Shown here: positions 1 through 8,830 of the stretch, piece by piece
How positions within the stretch are numbered: position 1 is the first letter of the stretch
Layout: each line of letters opens with the position of its first letter
Origin: Rhodospirillaceae bacterium
GTDB taxonomy: Bacteria; Pseudomonadota; Alphaproteobacteria; Thalassobaculales; Thalassobaculaceae
Direction of reading: 5' to 3'
DNA length: 64,000 nucleotides
NCBI GenBank assembly: GCA_018401495.1
Contig: JAGYJX010000008.1
Coordinates: 1 to 64,000, forward strand
Position numbers and translations under genes: made by a program
Notes under the pieces: model-generated
Databases searched by the model: none
Told to the model about the DNA's origin: nothing
Seen by the model: only the letters and a program-made list of their open reading frames with translations

Positions 1-88
1 TGGCGGAGGGTGGGATTCGAACCCACGGTACGCTTACACGCACAACGGTTTTCGAGACCGTCCCGATCGACCACTCCGGCACCTCTCC
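1..88 (-). tRNA. tRNA-Ser (anticodon CGA)
   Basis: Read on the minus strand the segment folds as a class II tRNA. It has a D arm, an anticodon loop CTCGAAA on an ACGGT/ACCGT stem (anticodon CGA, serine), a long variable arm with stem GTGCG/CGTAC, and a T arm GTGGG-TTCGAAT-CCCAC. The 3' end is an encoded CCA at the window edge. The 5' acceptor strand is GGAGAGG, but the 3' acceptor strand reads CCTCC where CCTCTCC would pair, so two bases appear to be missing. This may be a sequence error, because many genes in the window carry indels. A TTGACT hexamer lies about 35 bases upstream (118-123). Confidence 0.93.
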
Positions 89-251
89 GCAGGCTCCTGG
101 ATCGAGGCCGGGAACCTAGTCAAAGCCGGGGCGGTATGCAAGCGCCGATGCGCGCCTCGCGAAGCGCCGGCCGCGGCGGACGATACGCCGCAGCGCGCCG
201 GCCCGGCCGGGCGGTTGACCCACCCCGGCGGTTGCGCCATCTAGCCTGCCC

Positions 252-1319
252 ATGAGCGCAACCCCCGCGACCCTCACGGACGACGTCGGCAAGGCGGTGC
301 GGGCCCGGCCGGCGGTCGCCGCCTGGCTGCTCGCCACCGCCGCCATGGTGGCGGCGATGATCGTCATCGGCGGCATCACCCGGCTCACCGAGAGCGGGCT
401 GTCGATGGTCGAGTGGCGGCCGCTGATGGGCTGGCTGCCGCCGCTCTCCGACGCCGAGTGGGAGCGGGTGTTCGCGCTGTACCGCGAGACCCCGGAGTTC
501 CGGCTGCAGAACGCCTGGATGGGGCTGGCGGACTTCCAGGTGATCTTCTTCTGGGAGTACCTGCACCGGCTGTGGGGCCGGCTGATCGGCGTGGTGTTCG
601 CGCTGCCGTTGCTGGCGTTCCTGCTGGCCGGGCGCATCGAGCGGGCGCTGCTGCCGCGGCTGCTGGGGCTGCTGGCGCTGGGCGCCATCCAGGGCGGCAT
701 CGGCTGGTGGATGGTGGTCTCCGGCCTGGTCGACGAGCCGGCGGTCAGCGCCTACCGCCTGGCCGTCCACCTGTCGATGGCGTTCCTGATCCTGGGCACG
801 CTGCAATGGACCGCCTTCGAGCTGCTGGCGCGACGGCCCGGGGCGCCGGCCGCGGTGCCCGCCGATCCGGCGCTGCGCCGCGGGGCGACGGCGGTGCTGG
901 CGCTGATCGCGCTGACCATCGTCGCCGGCGCGTTCGTCGCCGGCACCGACGCCGGGTACGCCTACAACACCTTCCCGCTGATGGACGGCCGGTTCGTGCC
1001 GGACGGCTACTGGTCGCCGGAGCACGGCTTCGCCAGCGTGTTCGAGTGGGTGCCGGCGGTGCAGTTCAACCACCGCTGGCTGGCGATCGCCACGGCGCTG
1101 GTCACCCTCGGCTTCGCGCACTGGGCCGGGCGGCGGGCGCCGGCGGCGGCGCGGGCGCCGCTGCGGCTGCTGGCGGTCGCGGTCGCGCTGCAGGTCGGCC
1201 TCGGGATCGCCGCCCTGCTGATGGTGGTGCCGGTCTGGCTCGGCGCCCTGCACCAGGGCGGCGCGGTGGTGCTGTTCTGGGCGGCGGTGTGGACCCGGTT
1301 CAGCCTGGGTCGAGGCTGA
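252..1319 (+). CDS. ctaA: Heme A synthase (CtaA/COX15 type)
   Basis: Converts heme O to heme A for cytochrome aa3 oxidase in the inner membrane. The 355-residue protein has eight predicted membrane segments and the paired histidines of the family: H105 in EYLHRLWGR, H173 in AVHLSMAF, H274 in QFNHRWLA and H334 in LHQGG. The N-terminal GGITRLTESGLSM and the WRPLMGWLPP motif are typical of the long COX15-like class found in alphaproteobacteria, as opposed to the Bacillus class. The ATG at 252 places the first helix about 22 residues in. No clear Shine-Dalgarno is seen. The 3' end overlaps the convergent acetyltransferase gene by 20 bases. Confidence 0.96.
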   Translation: MSATPATLTDDVGKAVRARPAVAAWLLATAAMVAAMIVIGGITRLTESGLSMVEWRPLMGWLPPLSDAEWERVFALYRETPEFRLQNAWMGLADFQVIFFWEYLHRLWGRLIGVVFALPLLAFLLAGRIERALLPRLLGLLALGAIQGGIGWWMVVSGLVDEPAVSAYRLAVHLSMAFLILGTLQWTAFELLARRPGAPAAVPADPALRRGATAVLALIALTIVAGAFVAGTDAGYAYNTFPLMDGRFVPDGYWSPEHGFASVFEWVPAVQFNHRWLAIATALVTLGFAHWAGRRAPAAARAPLRLLAVAVALQVGLGIAALLMVVPVWLGALHQGGAVVLFWAAVWTRFSLGRG

Positions 1320-1767
1320 ACGCCAGCCGCGGCAGGACACGCCCCGGGATCTCGGTGACCGGGTGGTCGCCGATCCGGACCGCGCCCAGCCGGCGGTAGA
1401 ACGCCTCGGCGTACGGGTCGGAGTTCAGCGCGATGCGCCGGGCGCCGAGCCGGCGGGCCTCCTCCGCGAACGCTGCGAACAGCCGGCTTCCGACGCCGCG
1501 GCCGATCGCCGGCGGGTCGACCCACAGGTGCTCGAGCTCGGCGTCCGGGCAATGCGCCACCAGCACGCCGACGCCGTCGACCGCGCCGCCGGTCTCGTGG
1601 ACCAGGACGAGGTGGCCGGCGATGTCGTCGGCGGTGATCCGGATGGTCCGGCGGAACACCGTCATCATCGCCTCGTCGTACGGCCAATGCGCCTTGGCGC
1701 GCAGGGCGAGGGCGGACAGGGCCTCGGCCTCGTCCGGCCGGGCCGGGCGGACGAGGGTCTCGGTCAT
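1300..1767 (-). CDS. GNAT family N-acetyltransferase (tandem copy 1)
   Basis: A 155-residue single-domain GNAT protein. The acetyl-CoA binding motif is the segment DPPAIGRGVGSRLFAAFAEEA, and the C-terminal strand includes NSDPYAEAFYRRLGAV. The substrate is unknown. It is a paralogue of the gene immediately upstream: both share an N-terminal block A-L-A-L-R-x-K-A-H-W-P-Y-D and matching positions throughout, so this is a tandem duplication. It is the last gene of a probable operon helicase-GNAT2-GNAT1, 17 bases after GNAT2. The ATG at 1767 was chosen because homology to the sister protein begins right after it. Confidence 0.88.
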   Translation of the reverse strand: MTETLVRPARPDEAEALSALALRAKAHWPYDEAMMTVFRRTIRITADDIAGHLVLVHETGGAVDGVGVLVAHCPDAELEHLWVDPPAIGRGVGSRLFAAFAEEARRLGARRIALNSDPYAEAFYRRLGAVRIGDHPVTEIPGRVLPRLAFSLDPG

Positions 1768-1784
1768 CCCGTCGTCTGGTCTCG

Positions 1785-2255
1785 TCACTTGGCGTCCAGC
1801 CGGATCGCCAGCACCGGCAGCGAGCGGCCCTCGATCACCCCGCTGTCCCGCCAGCCGACCCGGACGCCGCCGTGGCGGGCGTAGAAACCCTCGGCGTGCG
1901 GGTCGGCCTCGACCAGCACGCGCTCGGCGCCGAGGCGGGGGGCCTTGGCCAGCAGCGCGTCCAGCAGCCGCTTGCCGATGCCCTGGCCGATCGCCGAGGG
2001 CTCGACCCACAGGTGGTCGACCTCCCACTCGCCGTCGAACGGCGCCAGCGCGCCGACGCCGTCGATCACGCCGTCGCTCTGGTGCACCAGCACGTGGTGG
2101 GCCCGGATCTGCTGCTCGGTGATCTTCAGGACCCGCCGGATCTCGCCCATGAAGGCGTCGTCGTAGGGCCAGTGCGCCTTCGAGCGCAGCGCCAGCGCGG
2201 TCAGCGCCGCCGCCTCGCCGGGACGCGCCCGGCGGATGCGCCGGCCCTCAGCCAT
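1785..2255 (-). CDS. GNAT family N-acetyltransferase (tandem copy 2)
   Basis: A 156-residue GNAT protein. The acetyl-CoA loop lies in WVEPSAIGQGIGKRLLDALL, and a C-terminal EADPHAEGFYARHGGVRVG resembles small-molecule acetyltransferases. The start at 2255 overlaps the end of the upstream helicase gene by 8 bases, suggesting translational coupling. It is the tandem paralogue of the following gene. The natural substrate cannot be deduced. The position behind a DNA helicase is probably only shared transcription. Confidence 0.88.
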   Translation of the reverse strand: MAEGRRIRRARPGEAAALTALALRSKAHWPYDDAFMGEIRRVLKITEQQIRAHHVLVHQSDGVIDGVGALAPFDGEWEVDHLWVEPSAIGQGIGKRLLDALLAKAPRLGAERVLVEADPHAEGFYARHGGVRVGWRDSGVIEGRSLPVLAIRLDAK

Positions 2256-5004
2256 GCGGCCCGCCGGCCAGGAACGCCGCGGTCTCCTCGACCGCCTCGG
2301 CGAGGCCGCAGCGCCGGACCGCCACACCCTCGGGGAACGCCCCCAGCAGCCGGCTCGGCATCATCGGATCGAGGAGCACGAACACCCCCTGGTCGTCGGC
2401 CCGGCGCACCAGGCGCCCGAAGGCCTGCTTCAGTCTAAGCCGGGTCAGCATGTCGGTGTAGACGTTTCCGCCGAACGCCGCGCGCCGGGCGCGGTACAGG
2501 ATGTCCGGGCGCGGCCACGGCACCCGGTCGAACACGATCAGCCGGAGCGAGCGGCCAGGCACGTCGACGCCGTCGCGCACCGCGTCGGTGCCGAGCAGGC
2601 AGGCCTCCTCCTCGGCCCGGAAGATGTCGACCAGGGTGGTCAGGTTCATGCCGTCGACGTGCTGGGCGTAGAGCGGCAGCCCGGCCAGGTCGAGGGCGCC
2701 GGCGATGCGCTGGTGGACGGCGCGCAGCCGGCTGATGGCGGTGAACAGGCCGAGCGCGCCGCCGCCGGACGCCAGGAACAGCGCCCGGTAGGCGGCCGCC
2801 ACCTGGTCGAGGTCGTCCTTGCGGACGTCGCTGACGATGAACACCCTGGTGTTGGCGGGGTAGTCGAACGGCGAGGCGACGGCGGCGCGCACCGGCGGCA
2901 GCGGCAGGTGCCAGGCGCCGGTGCGGGTCTCGGCCGCCGCCCAGTCGGCGACCTCGTCGCCGGAGCCGTCGCGCAGGGTCGCCGAGGTGACGACGAGCCC
3001 GTGCGCGGCCTTGCCGATGGTGGCGGCGAACGGCACCGTCGGGTCGATCCAGTGGCGGTGCAGGCCGACGTCCAGGTCGCGGCCCTCGACCCGATCGATC
3101 GCCAGCCAGTCGACGAACTCCTCGGGCGTGGCGGCGCCCAGGCTGCGCAGCATCGAGCGCCAGCCCTCGACCGTCGCCTCGCCGCGCCGGGTCAGGGCCC
3201 GCGCCGCCGCCTCGATGCGCAGCCGGGTGGCGGTGTCGAGGTCGTCGGCCTCGGCGTCGAGCCGGGCGAGCAGGATGCCGCGCAGCGCCAGCATCGGCTC
3301 GACCAGCCGGCGCAGCACCCGGTCGAGGTCCTCGGCGGCCTCGATCAGCCCCTCGACCGGCGGCTTGGCCTCGCACTCCAGGCCGTAGGGGCTGCGCGGG
3401 TCGGTCACCCGGGCGTAGATCTGGCGGCGGACCAGCACCAGGAACGCCTCGGCGGCGCCCTTCGGCGCCTCGTCGGCGATCCGGTTGGTCCAGCCGTCGC
3501 CGGGCAGGGATCGGGCCGCCTCCTCGATGGCGTCGAGCATCTCCAGCGCGTCCGGCCGGTCGCCGACCAGCTCCTCGACCCGTCGGCGCAGGCCGCGCGC
3601 CCGGCCGCTGCGCCTGCCCTCGCCGCCGAGCAGCCAGCGCCGGAGCTCGACCGTCTCCAGCGCCGACAGATGCGCCGAGAAGGCGCCGTCGGCGGCGTCG
3701 AAGACGTGGTGGCCCTCGTCGAACACGTAGCGGGTCGGCACGTTGCCGTCGTCGACGCCGCCGAGCGCCGCCTGGATCATCACCAGCGCGTGGTTGGCCA
3801 CCACCACCCGGGCGCGCCGGGCGCGGCGCACCGAGCGCTCGATGAAGCACTTGTGGTAATGCGGGCAGGCGGAATAGACGCACTCGCCGCGGCGGTCGGC
3901 GAGGCCGAGGGTGCGACCACGGCCCAGCAGGTCGCTGAGCCAGGCCGGGAAGTCGCCGCCCTGCAGGTCGCCGTCGTTGGTCGCCCGGGCCCAGCGCGCC
4001 ATCAGCCCGAGGGCGGTGGCGTGCTGCGGCTGCATCGGCAGGGTGCGGCTGGCCTCCTCCAGGTTCAGCAGGCAGAGGTAGTTCTCGCGGCCCTTGCGGA
4101 CCACCACCTTCAGCGCCTTGGCGACCGGGTCCGGGTACAGCCGGTCGAGCTCGCCGTCGATCTGGTGCTGCAGGTTGCGGGTGTAGGTCGAGATCCACAC
4201 CGCGCCCTCGTTCTTGTCGGCCCACACCGACGCCGGCGCCAGGTAGCCGAGGGTCTTGCCGACGCCGGTGCCGGCCTCGGCCAGCACCACCGCCGGCTCG
4301 CCCTCGCGCTCGCGCGGCCGGAAGGCCCCGGCCACGGCGGCGGCGTAGTCGGCCTGCGACGGCCTGGCCTCGGCGGTGCCGCCGAGCATCTCGGCCAGCC
4401 GGCGGCGCGCCTCGTCCTCGGCGACCGGCTGGTGGCCGGCCGGCGGCGGCGGGGCGTGCTCCGACCACTCCGCGAGGTCGCGCCAGACTTCCAGGCCGGC
4501 CGGGCGGATCGGACCCGGCGGCCCCGGGTCGGCCTCGCCGAGCGCCGTCAGCACCAGCCGGCCCCAGCGCCAGCCGCCGTCGTGCATGATCCGCGCGATC
4601 GGGCGGGCCCAGCGGTCGCGCTGGCCGAGGGCCTCGCGCTCCGGCAGTTCGGCGAGCAGGGCGTCGGCGACCCGCAGCAGCGCGTCGGGGGCGCCGTCCA
4701 GGTCGGCCGGCGGCGCCACCCCGACGGCGGCGGCCAGCCCGCGCGGCGTCGGCAGGCAGAAGGTCGCCGGCCGCACGAAGGCGAACAGCTCCAGCACGTC
4801 GTAGGCGTCGATCGCGTCGACGCCGAGCCGGCGGGCGATCGAGCGGGCGTGGCACACCACCGGGGCGGCCTCCAGCGCCGAGATCGCGGCCCGGCTCGGC
4901 GTCGTCCGCTCGACCCGGCCGTCGCCGTGGCGCCAGGCGGCGCCGACCGGCGTGGCGTGCAGGGCGGGCAGGGCGGTGACAGCGGCGGCGACGGGCGAGC
5001 GCAT
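2248..5004 (-). CDS. DinG/Rad3-type ATP-dependent DNA helicase
   Basis: Superfamily 2 iron-sulfur helicase of 918 residues. Walker A is EAGTGVGKT at about 243-251 and the DEGH box is at about 429-432. Between them lie four cysteines, C311, C375, C380 and C386, in the order and spacing of the XPD/DinG 4Fe-4S cluster. The C-terminal half ends with the helicase motif QAFGRLVRR. The first ~220 residues lack a recognisable nuclease motif and look like the N-terminal extension seen in alphaproteobacterial DinG-like proteins. Known relatives unwind 5'-3' and resolve R-loops, D-loops or G-quadruplexes. It is the first gene of an operon with two GNAT genes, divergent from the cyclase gene. Confidence 0.92.
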   Translation of the reverse strand: MRSPVAAAVTALPALHATPVGAAWRHGDGRVERTTPSRAAISALEAAPVVCHARSIARRLGVDAIDAYDVLELFAFVRPATFCLPTPRGLAAAVGVAPPADLDGAPDALLRVADALLAELPEREALGQRDRWARPIARIMHDGGWRWGRLVLTALGEADPGPPGPIRPAGLEVWRDLAEWSEHAPPPPAGHQPVAEDEARRRLAEMLGGTAEARPSQADYAAAVAGAFRPREREGEPAVVLAEAGTGVGKTLGYLAPASVWADKNEGAVWISTYTRNLQHQIDGELDRLYPDPVAKALKVVVRKGRENYLCLLNLEEASRTLPMQPQHATALGLMARWARATNDGDLQGGDFPAWLSDLLGRGRTLGLADRRGECVYSACPHYHKCFIERSVRRARRARVVVANHALVMIQAALGGVDDGNVPTRYVFDEGHHVFDAADGAFSAHLSALETVELRRWLLGGEGRRSGRARGLRRRVEELVGDRPDALEMLDAIEEAARSLPGDGWTNRIADEAPKGAAEAFLVLVRRQIYARVTDPRSPYGLECEAKPPVEGLIEAAEDLDRVLRRLVEPMLALRGILLARLDAEADDLDTATRLRIEAAARALTRRGEATVEGWRSMLRSLGAATPEEFVDWLAIDRVEGRDLDVGLHRHWIDPTVPFAATIGKAAHGLVVTSATLRDGSGDEVADWAAAETRTGAWHLPLPPVRAAVASPFDYPANTRVFIVSDVRKDDLDQVAAAYRALFLASGGGALGLFTAISRLRAVHQRIAGALDLAGLPLYAQHVDGMNLTTLVDIFRAEEEACLLGTDAVRDGVDVPGRSLRLIVFDRVPWPRPDILYRARRAAFGGNVYTDMLTRLRLKQAFGRLVRRADDQGVFVLLDPMMPSRLLGAFPEGVAVRRCGLAEAVEETAAFLAGGPHG

Positions 5005-5092
5005 GGATTTGGTTTAGCAGCGGGGTACGGGCTTTGAAAGCCGGCCCGCCGCCCCCAGATTGGATCGATTCGCCGTTCGGAGCCCACGCCCC

Positions 5093-6292
5093 ATGTCTGA
5101 CCTCGATCCCGCCGCCACGACGCTTCGCGCGCTCGAGGACGATCTGGTGGAGCTGGCGCTGCGGCGCGCCCCGGCCGACGCGGTGGTGGCGCGGATCGCC
5201 ACCGGCCTGCGCGACGCCGGCGTGCGGTTCGACGAGATCCGCGTGGCCGCCCGCACCCTGCATCCGGCGATCGACGCCATCGGCATCACCTGGTCGGCGG
5301 ACGCCGGGATCGCCACCGGGGTGTTCCGCCACAGCGAAAGCGGCAGCGAGGCGTGGCTGCGCAGCCCGCTGTTCCACATGATCGAGACCGGAACGACGCG
5401 GATGCGCCGGCGGATCGCCGATCCGGGAGAGCGGGTCGACTATCCGGTGTTCGAGGACCTCGCCGCCAGCGGCTATACCGACTACCTGTCGCACCTCGTC
5501 GCCTACGGCAACCGCGACGCCGCCCGTCGCGAGGGCCTGATCGCGCGCTGGCTGAGCCGGCATCCCGACGGCTTCCGGGACAGCGACCTGGTGGTCCTCG
5601 ACCGCATCGGGGCGCGGGCCGGGGCGGCGATCCTGCCGGGGCTGGAGCGCTCGATCGCCCGCAACCTGATGGACGCCTATGTCGGCGCGCGCTCCGGCGC
5701 GCAGGTGCTGGAAGGCTCGATCCAGCCGGGCGAGGCCAAGACGATGGACGCGGTGATCCTGGTGGTCGACCTGGCCGGCTTCACCGCCGCCAGCGACGCG
5801 GTGTCGGGCGACCGTCTGGTCGACCTGCTGGACCGACACTACGAGGTCATGGTGCCGCCGGTGACCGCCAAGGGTGGCGAGATCCTGGCGTTCCTCGGCG
5901 ACGGCTTCCTGGCCGCGTTCGAACTGGATTCCGACCCGTCGCGGGCCTGCGCCGCCGCCCTCGACGCGGCGGTCGAGGCGATCGCCGGGGTCGCCGGGCT
6001 CGGCCCGTCGCTCGACGCCGAGGGTTTGCCGGCGCTGCCGCTGGAGGCGGCGCTGCACGTCGGCACGGTGCGCTACGGCAACGTCGGCGCCGGCGGCCGG
6101 CAGGCGTTCACGGTGATCGGCCCGGCGGTCAACGCCGCCACCCGGATCGAGGCGCTGTGCCGGCCGCTCGGCCACGCGCTGCTGGCGTCGCGGGCGTTCG
6201 CCGACGCCTGCGGCGACCCGCGGCTGGTGCCGGTCGGGGATCACCCGATCCGCGGCATCCCGGAGCCGATGACGCTGTACGGGCTGCGCTAG
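5093..6292 (+). CDS. Class III adenylate/guanylate cyclase
   Basis: A soluble 399-residue protein. The N-terminal ~200 residues form an uncharacterised sensor-like domain. The C-terminal class III cyclase domain carries the two metal-binding aspartates, D226 in VVDLAGFT and D270 in FLGDGF, plus the transition-state residues N347 and R351 in VNAATRIEA. All key residues needed for cyclase activity appear present. Similar alphaproteobacterial proteins are annotated as adenylate cyclases, and substrate specificity was not resolved here. A longer frame opens at a TTG (5060), but the ATG at 5093 is the more natural start. The 3' end overlaps the opposing DmpA-like frame. Confidence 0.9.
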   Translation: MSDLDPAATTLRALEDDLVELALRRAPADAVVARIATGLRDAGVRFDEIRVAARTLHPAIDAIGITWSADAGIATGVFRHSESGSEAWLRSPLFHMIETGTTRMRRRIADPGERVDYPVFEDLAASGYTDYLSHLVAYGNRDAARREGLIARWLSRHPDGFRDSDLVVLDRIGARAGAAILPGLERSIARNLMDAYVGARSGAQVLEGSIQPGEAKTMDAVILVVDLAGFTAASDAVSGDRLVDLLDRHYEVMVPPVTAKGGEILAFLGDGFLAAFELDSDPSRACAAALDAAVEAIAGVAGLGPSLDAEGLPALPLEAALHVGTVRYGNVGAGGRQAFTVIGPAVNAATRIEALCRPLGHALLASRAFADACGDPRLVPVGDHPIRGIPEPMTLYGLR

Positions 6293-7385
6293 GTCGGCTC
6301 AGCCGCCGGCCACCGAGGTCGGCGAACTCGGCCAGCGAGCGCCGCCGGCGACCCTTGCGCCCGGCCGTCGGGCGGGCCGCCAGCAGGGCGTTCAGGATCG
6401 CCTCCTCGGTCGCCTCGATCGCCGCGCGGAACAGCGGGTCGAGGGCGTCCTCGTGCAGCGCCCGGCGGGCCGTCTCGGGGTCGTCAGGCATGGCGTGCGG
6501 CAGGGTCTCGGCGGTGGCGAACGCCAGCACCACATCGCCGCTGCCGGAGCCGAAATGGGTGCCGGTGCGCGCCAGGCCGGCGCCGGCCCGCACCGCCAGC
6601 CGGCGGAGCTGGCGGGCGTCGAGCGGCGCGTCGGTGGCCAGCACCACGATGATCGAGCCGTGCTCACGCGCCGCCGTTTCCTTCTCGGCCGCCAGCCGCT
6701 CGGCGACCCGGCGGCCGACCGGGCGGCCGTCGACCCTGAGGTCCTCCATCCGGCCCATGTTGCACAGCGTCAGCGCGCCGGTGGTGTAGCGCCGCCGCCC
6801 GCGCTCGACCACCCGCGAGGCGGTGCCGATGCCGCCGGCGAGGCCGTAGCAGCTCATCCCGGTGCCGGCTCCGAGATTGCCCTCGGTGACCTCCGGCCCG
6901 GCGGCGTCCAGGGCCCGGCGCACGTCGTCCTCGGTGACGTGCAGGCCGCGGATGTCGTTCAGCCAGGCGCCGTCGTTGCACTCCATGACCACCGGGTTGA
7001 CGGTGCCGGTGCTGGCGCCGATCTCCGGCGTCGCCGCCAGCATGTGGCGGACCAGGGCGGTCGAGGCGGTTCCGACCGACAGGGTGTTGGTCAGCACCAC
7101 CGGGGTTTCCAGGGTGCCGAGCTCGGCGAGCTGCATCAGGCCGGTGCTCTTGCCGAACCCGTTGATGACGTGCACCGCGGCCGGCAGCTTGTCGCGGAAC
7201 GGGTGGCCGGCGTGCGGGAGGATGGCGGTGACGCCGGTCTGCACGTCGCCGTCCGACAGCGTGACGTGGCCGACGGCGATGCCGGCGACGTCGACGATGG
7301 CGTTGGCCGGGCCGGTCGGCAGGGTGCCGATCGCCACACCCAGGTCGCGCAGCCTCGGCGTCCGGCTCATCGCCCCGGTTGTCAT
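6129..7385 (-). CDS. P1/S58 family peptidase (DmpA-like aminopeptidase)
   Basis: Resembles DmpA/BapA N-terminal nucleophile aminopeptidases, which self-cleave at a conserved Ser or Thr. Family blocks visible are the N-terminal HVTLSDGDVQTGVTAILPH, HVINGFGKSTGLMQLAELG, TNTLSVGTAS and the glycine-rich GNLGAGTGMSCYG before the catalytic region. Family members are about 340-375 residues, but this frame is 418 residues. It runs about 160 bases into the opposing cyclase gene, and a TGA in the adjacent frame near 6300 would give about 362 residues. A 3' indel is therefore likely. The start at 7385 overlaps the stop of the upstream MFS gene as ATGA, pointing to a transporter-peptidase operon. Confidence 0.88.
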   Translation of the reverse strand: MTTGAMSRTPRLRDLGVAIGTLPTGPANAIVDVAGIAVGHVTLSDGDVQTGVTAILPHAGHPFRDKLPAAVHVINGFGKSTGLMQLAELGTLETPVVLTNTLSVGTASTALVRHMLAATPEIGASTGTVNPVVMECNDGAWLNDIRGLHVTEDDVRRALDAAGPEVTEGNLGAGTGMSCYGLAGGIGTASRVVERGRRRYTTGALTLCNMGRMEDLRVDGRPVGRRVAERLAAEKETAAREHGSIIVVLATDAPLDARQLRRLAVRAGAGLARTGTHFGSGSGDVVLAFATAETLPHAMPDDPETARRALHEDALDPLFRAAIEATEEAILNALLAARPTAGRKGRRRRSLAEFADLGGRRLSRPSAARTASSAPGCRGSGDPRPAPAAGRRRRRRTPATPAARGRAAGTAPRSGWRR

Positions 7386-8665
7386 CGCCCGGCTGCCGCG
7401 GCCTGCAGGGCGTCGACCGGCGCCCGCACGAACAGCGCCGGCACCGCGCAGACCAGCGGCAGCACGCTGAGCGCCACCAGGGTCTGGTCGAAGCCGCCGA
7501 GCAGGTCGACGCCGATGCCGAGCGGCAGCGGCCCGAGCGAGGCGCCGACCACGCCGATCATCTGGCCGGTGCCCTGGATGCTGCCGAGGTGCAGGCGGCC
7601 GAAGAAGCGCGGCCACATGTAGCCGAAATAGGTCATGGTGACGGCGTTGTTGACGCCGAACAGGATCGCGTACAGCACCGCCGTCGTCACGCTCTCCACC
7701 AGCGAGGCCGCCAGCAGGGACCCGGCCGTGACCACCAGCCCGGCGGCGAACATGTAGCGGGTCTGCAGCCGGTCGAGCAGCCGGCCGACCACCGGCATGG
7801 CGACCAGCATGGCCAGCGCCGACACGCTGAACACCCGCGCGGCGAGGCTGGAATCGAGGCCGTTCGAGGTGAAGATCGTCACCTGGAAGAAGTGCAGGGC
7901 GGTCACCAGCATCGACATCGCGAACATGCCCGCCGCCAGCACGTAGAACACCGGCGTGCGCAGCGCCTCGGCCAGCGTCAGCCCGACGATCGCCGCCGTC
8001 TGCTGCCCGTCCTGGAGGGCGGCCTCGCCGTCGGGGCGCAGGCCGACGTGCTCCGGGCGGTCGTAGACCAGCAGCAGCACCGGCGGCAGCAGCAGCGCCA
8101 GCGACAGCAGGCCGAGCCACAGCCAGGCCTGGCGCCAGCCGACGGTCTCGATCAGCCACTGCGCCAGCGGTGGGTGCACCGCCATCGAGACCGAGAAGCC
8201 GAGCGCCATCAGCCCGAGCGCGAAGCCACGCTTGGCCTGGAACCACTGCGCCACCAGGTTGGCGCAGTTCAGCATCATCGAGCCCTGGCCGAGGAACCGC
8301 AGCAGGGCGAAGCCGATCGCCAGCCAGATCAGCCCCGAGGCGGCGCCGAACACCAGGCAGGCGATCGCCAGCAGCGGCACCACCACCGCCAGCATCCGGC
8401 GCGGCCCGTGGCGATCCACCAGCCGGCCCATGTACGGGAGCGCCAGCGCGGCCACCAGCGTGGCGAAGCCGTAGGCGGAGGCGATCTCGGTCCCGGTCAG
8501 GCCGAGGTCCTCGCTGATCGGGACGATGAACACGCTGAAGGTGTGCGACTGCCCGGGGCCGCTGGCGAAGATCCCGATGCCGGCGACCCCGAGCATGCTC
8601 CAGCCGTAGAAGGCCCGGCGTTGCAGCCCCGCGAACAGGTGCCGGCGAACCGCGTCGATGCTCAT
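7382..8665 (-). CDS. MFS transporter
   Basis: A 427-residue protein with about 12 predicted membrane helices. The cytoplasmic loop after helix 2 reads GRLVDRHGPRR, the signature of the major facilitator superfamily. The N-terminal FYGWSMLGVAGIGIFASGPGQSHTFS resembles the oxalate/formate-antiporter-like and monocarboxylate branch. It is translationally coupled to the downstream peptidase gene, so it may import a peptide or amide whose hydrolysis that enzyme performs, but this is inference. The ATG at 8665 is the only good start. Confidence 0.9.
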   Translation of the reverse strand: MSIDAVRRHLFAGLQRRAFYGWSMLGVAGIGIFASGPGQSHTFSVFIVPISEDLGLTGTEIASAYGFATLVAALALPYMGRLVDRHGPRRMLAVVVPLLAIACLVFGAASGLIWLAIGFALLRFLGQGSMMLNCANLVAQWFQAKRGFALGLMALGFSVSMAVHPPLAQWLIETVGWRQAWLWLGLLSLALLLPPVLLLVYDRPEHVGLRPDGEAALQDGQQTAAIVGLTLAEALRTPVFYVLAAGMFAMSMLVTALHFFQVTIFTSNGLDSSLAARVFSVSALAMLVAMPVVGRLLDRLQTRYMFAAGLVVTAGSLLAASLVESVTTAVLYAILFGVNNAVTMTYFGYMWPRFFGRLHLGSIQGTGQMIGVVGASLGPLPLGIGVDLLGGFDQTLVALSVLPLVCAVPALFVRAPVDALQAAAAGR

Positions 8666-8830
8666 GAGAGGTCGCTCCGAACCGCCAGGGGCCGCCGGGT
8701 CCGGCTCGGCCCGGGCGCGGCCGACGATAGCGCGGTTGGCAAAGCGGGCAACAGGGGGTACCGGCCGGCTTCCCCGGCCCGGTCCGCCCCGCTAAGGTCC
8801 GCGTCGAGACGACCGTCCGGAGGATCCAGC

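Noticed and set aside
2236..5037. A 933-codon open frame antisense to the helicase gene
   Set aside because: Composition is dominated by Arg, Gly, Ala, His and Gln with no family motif. It is the mirror of a high-GC gene, while the minus strand has clear helicase motifs.
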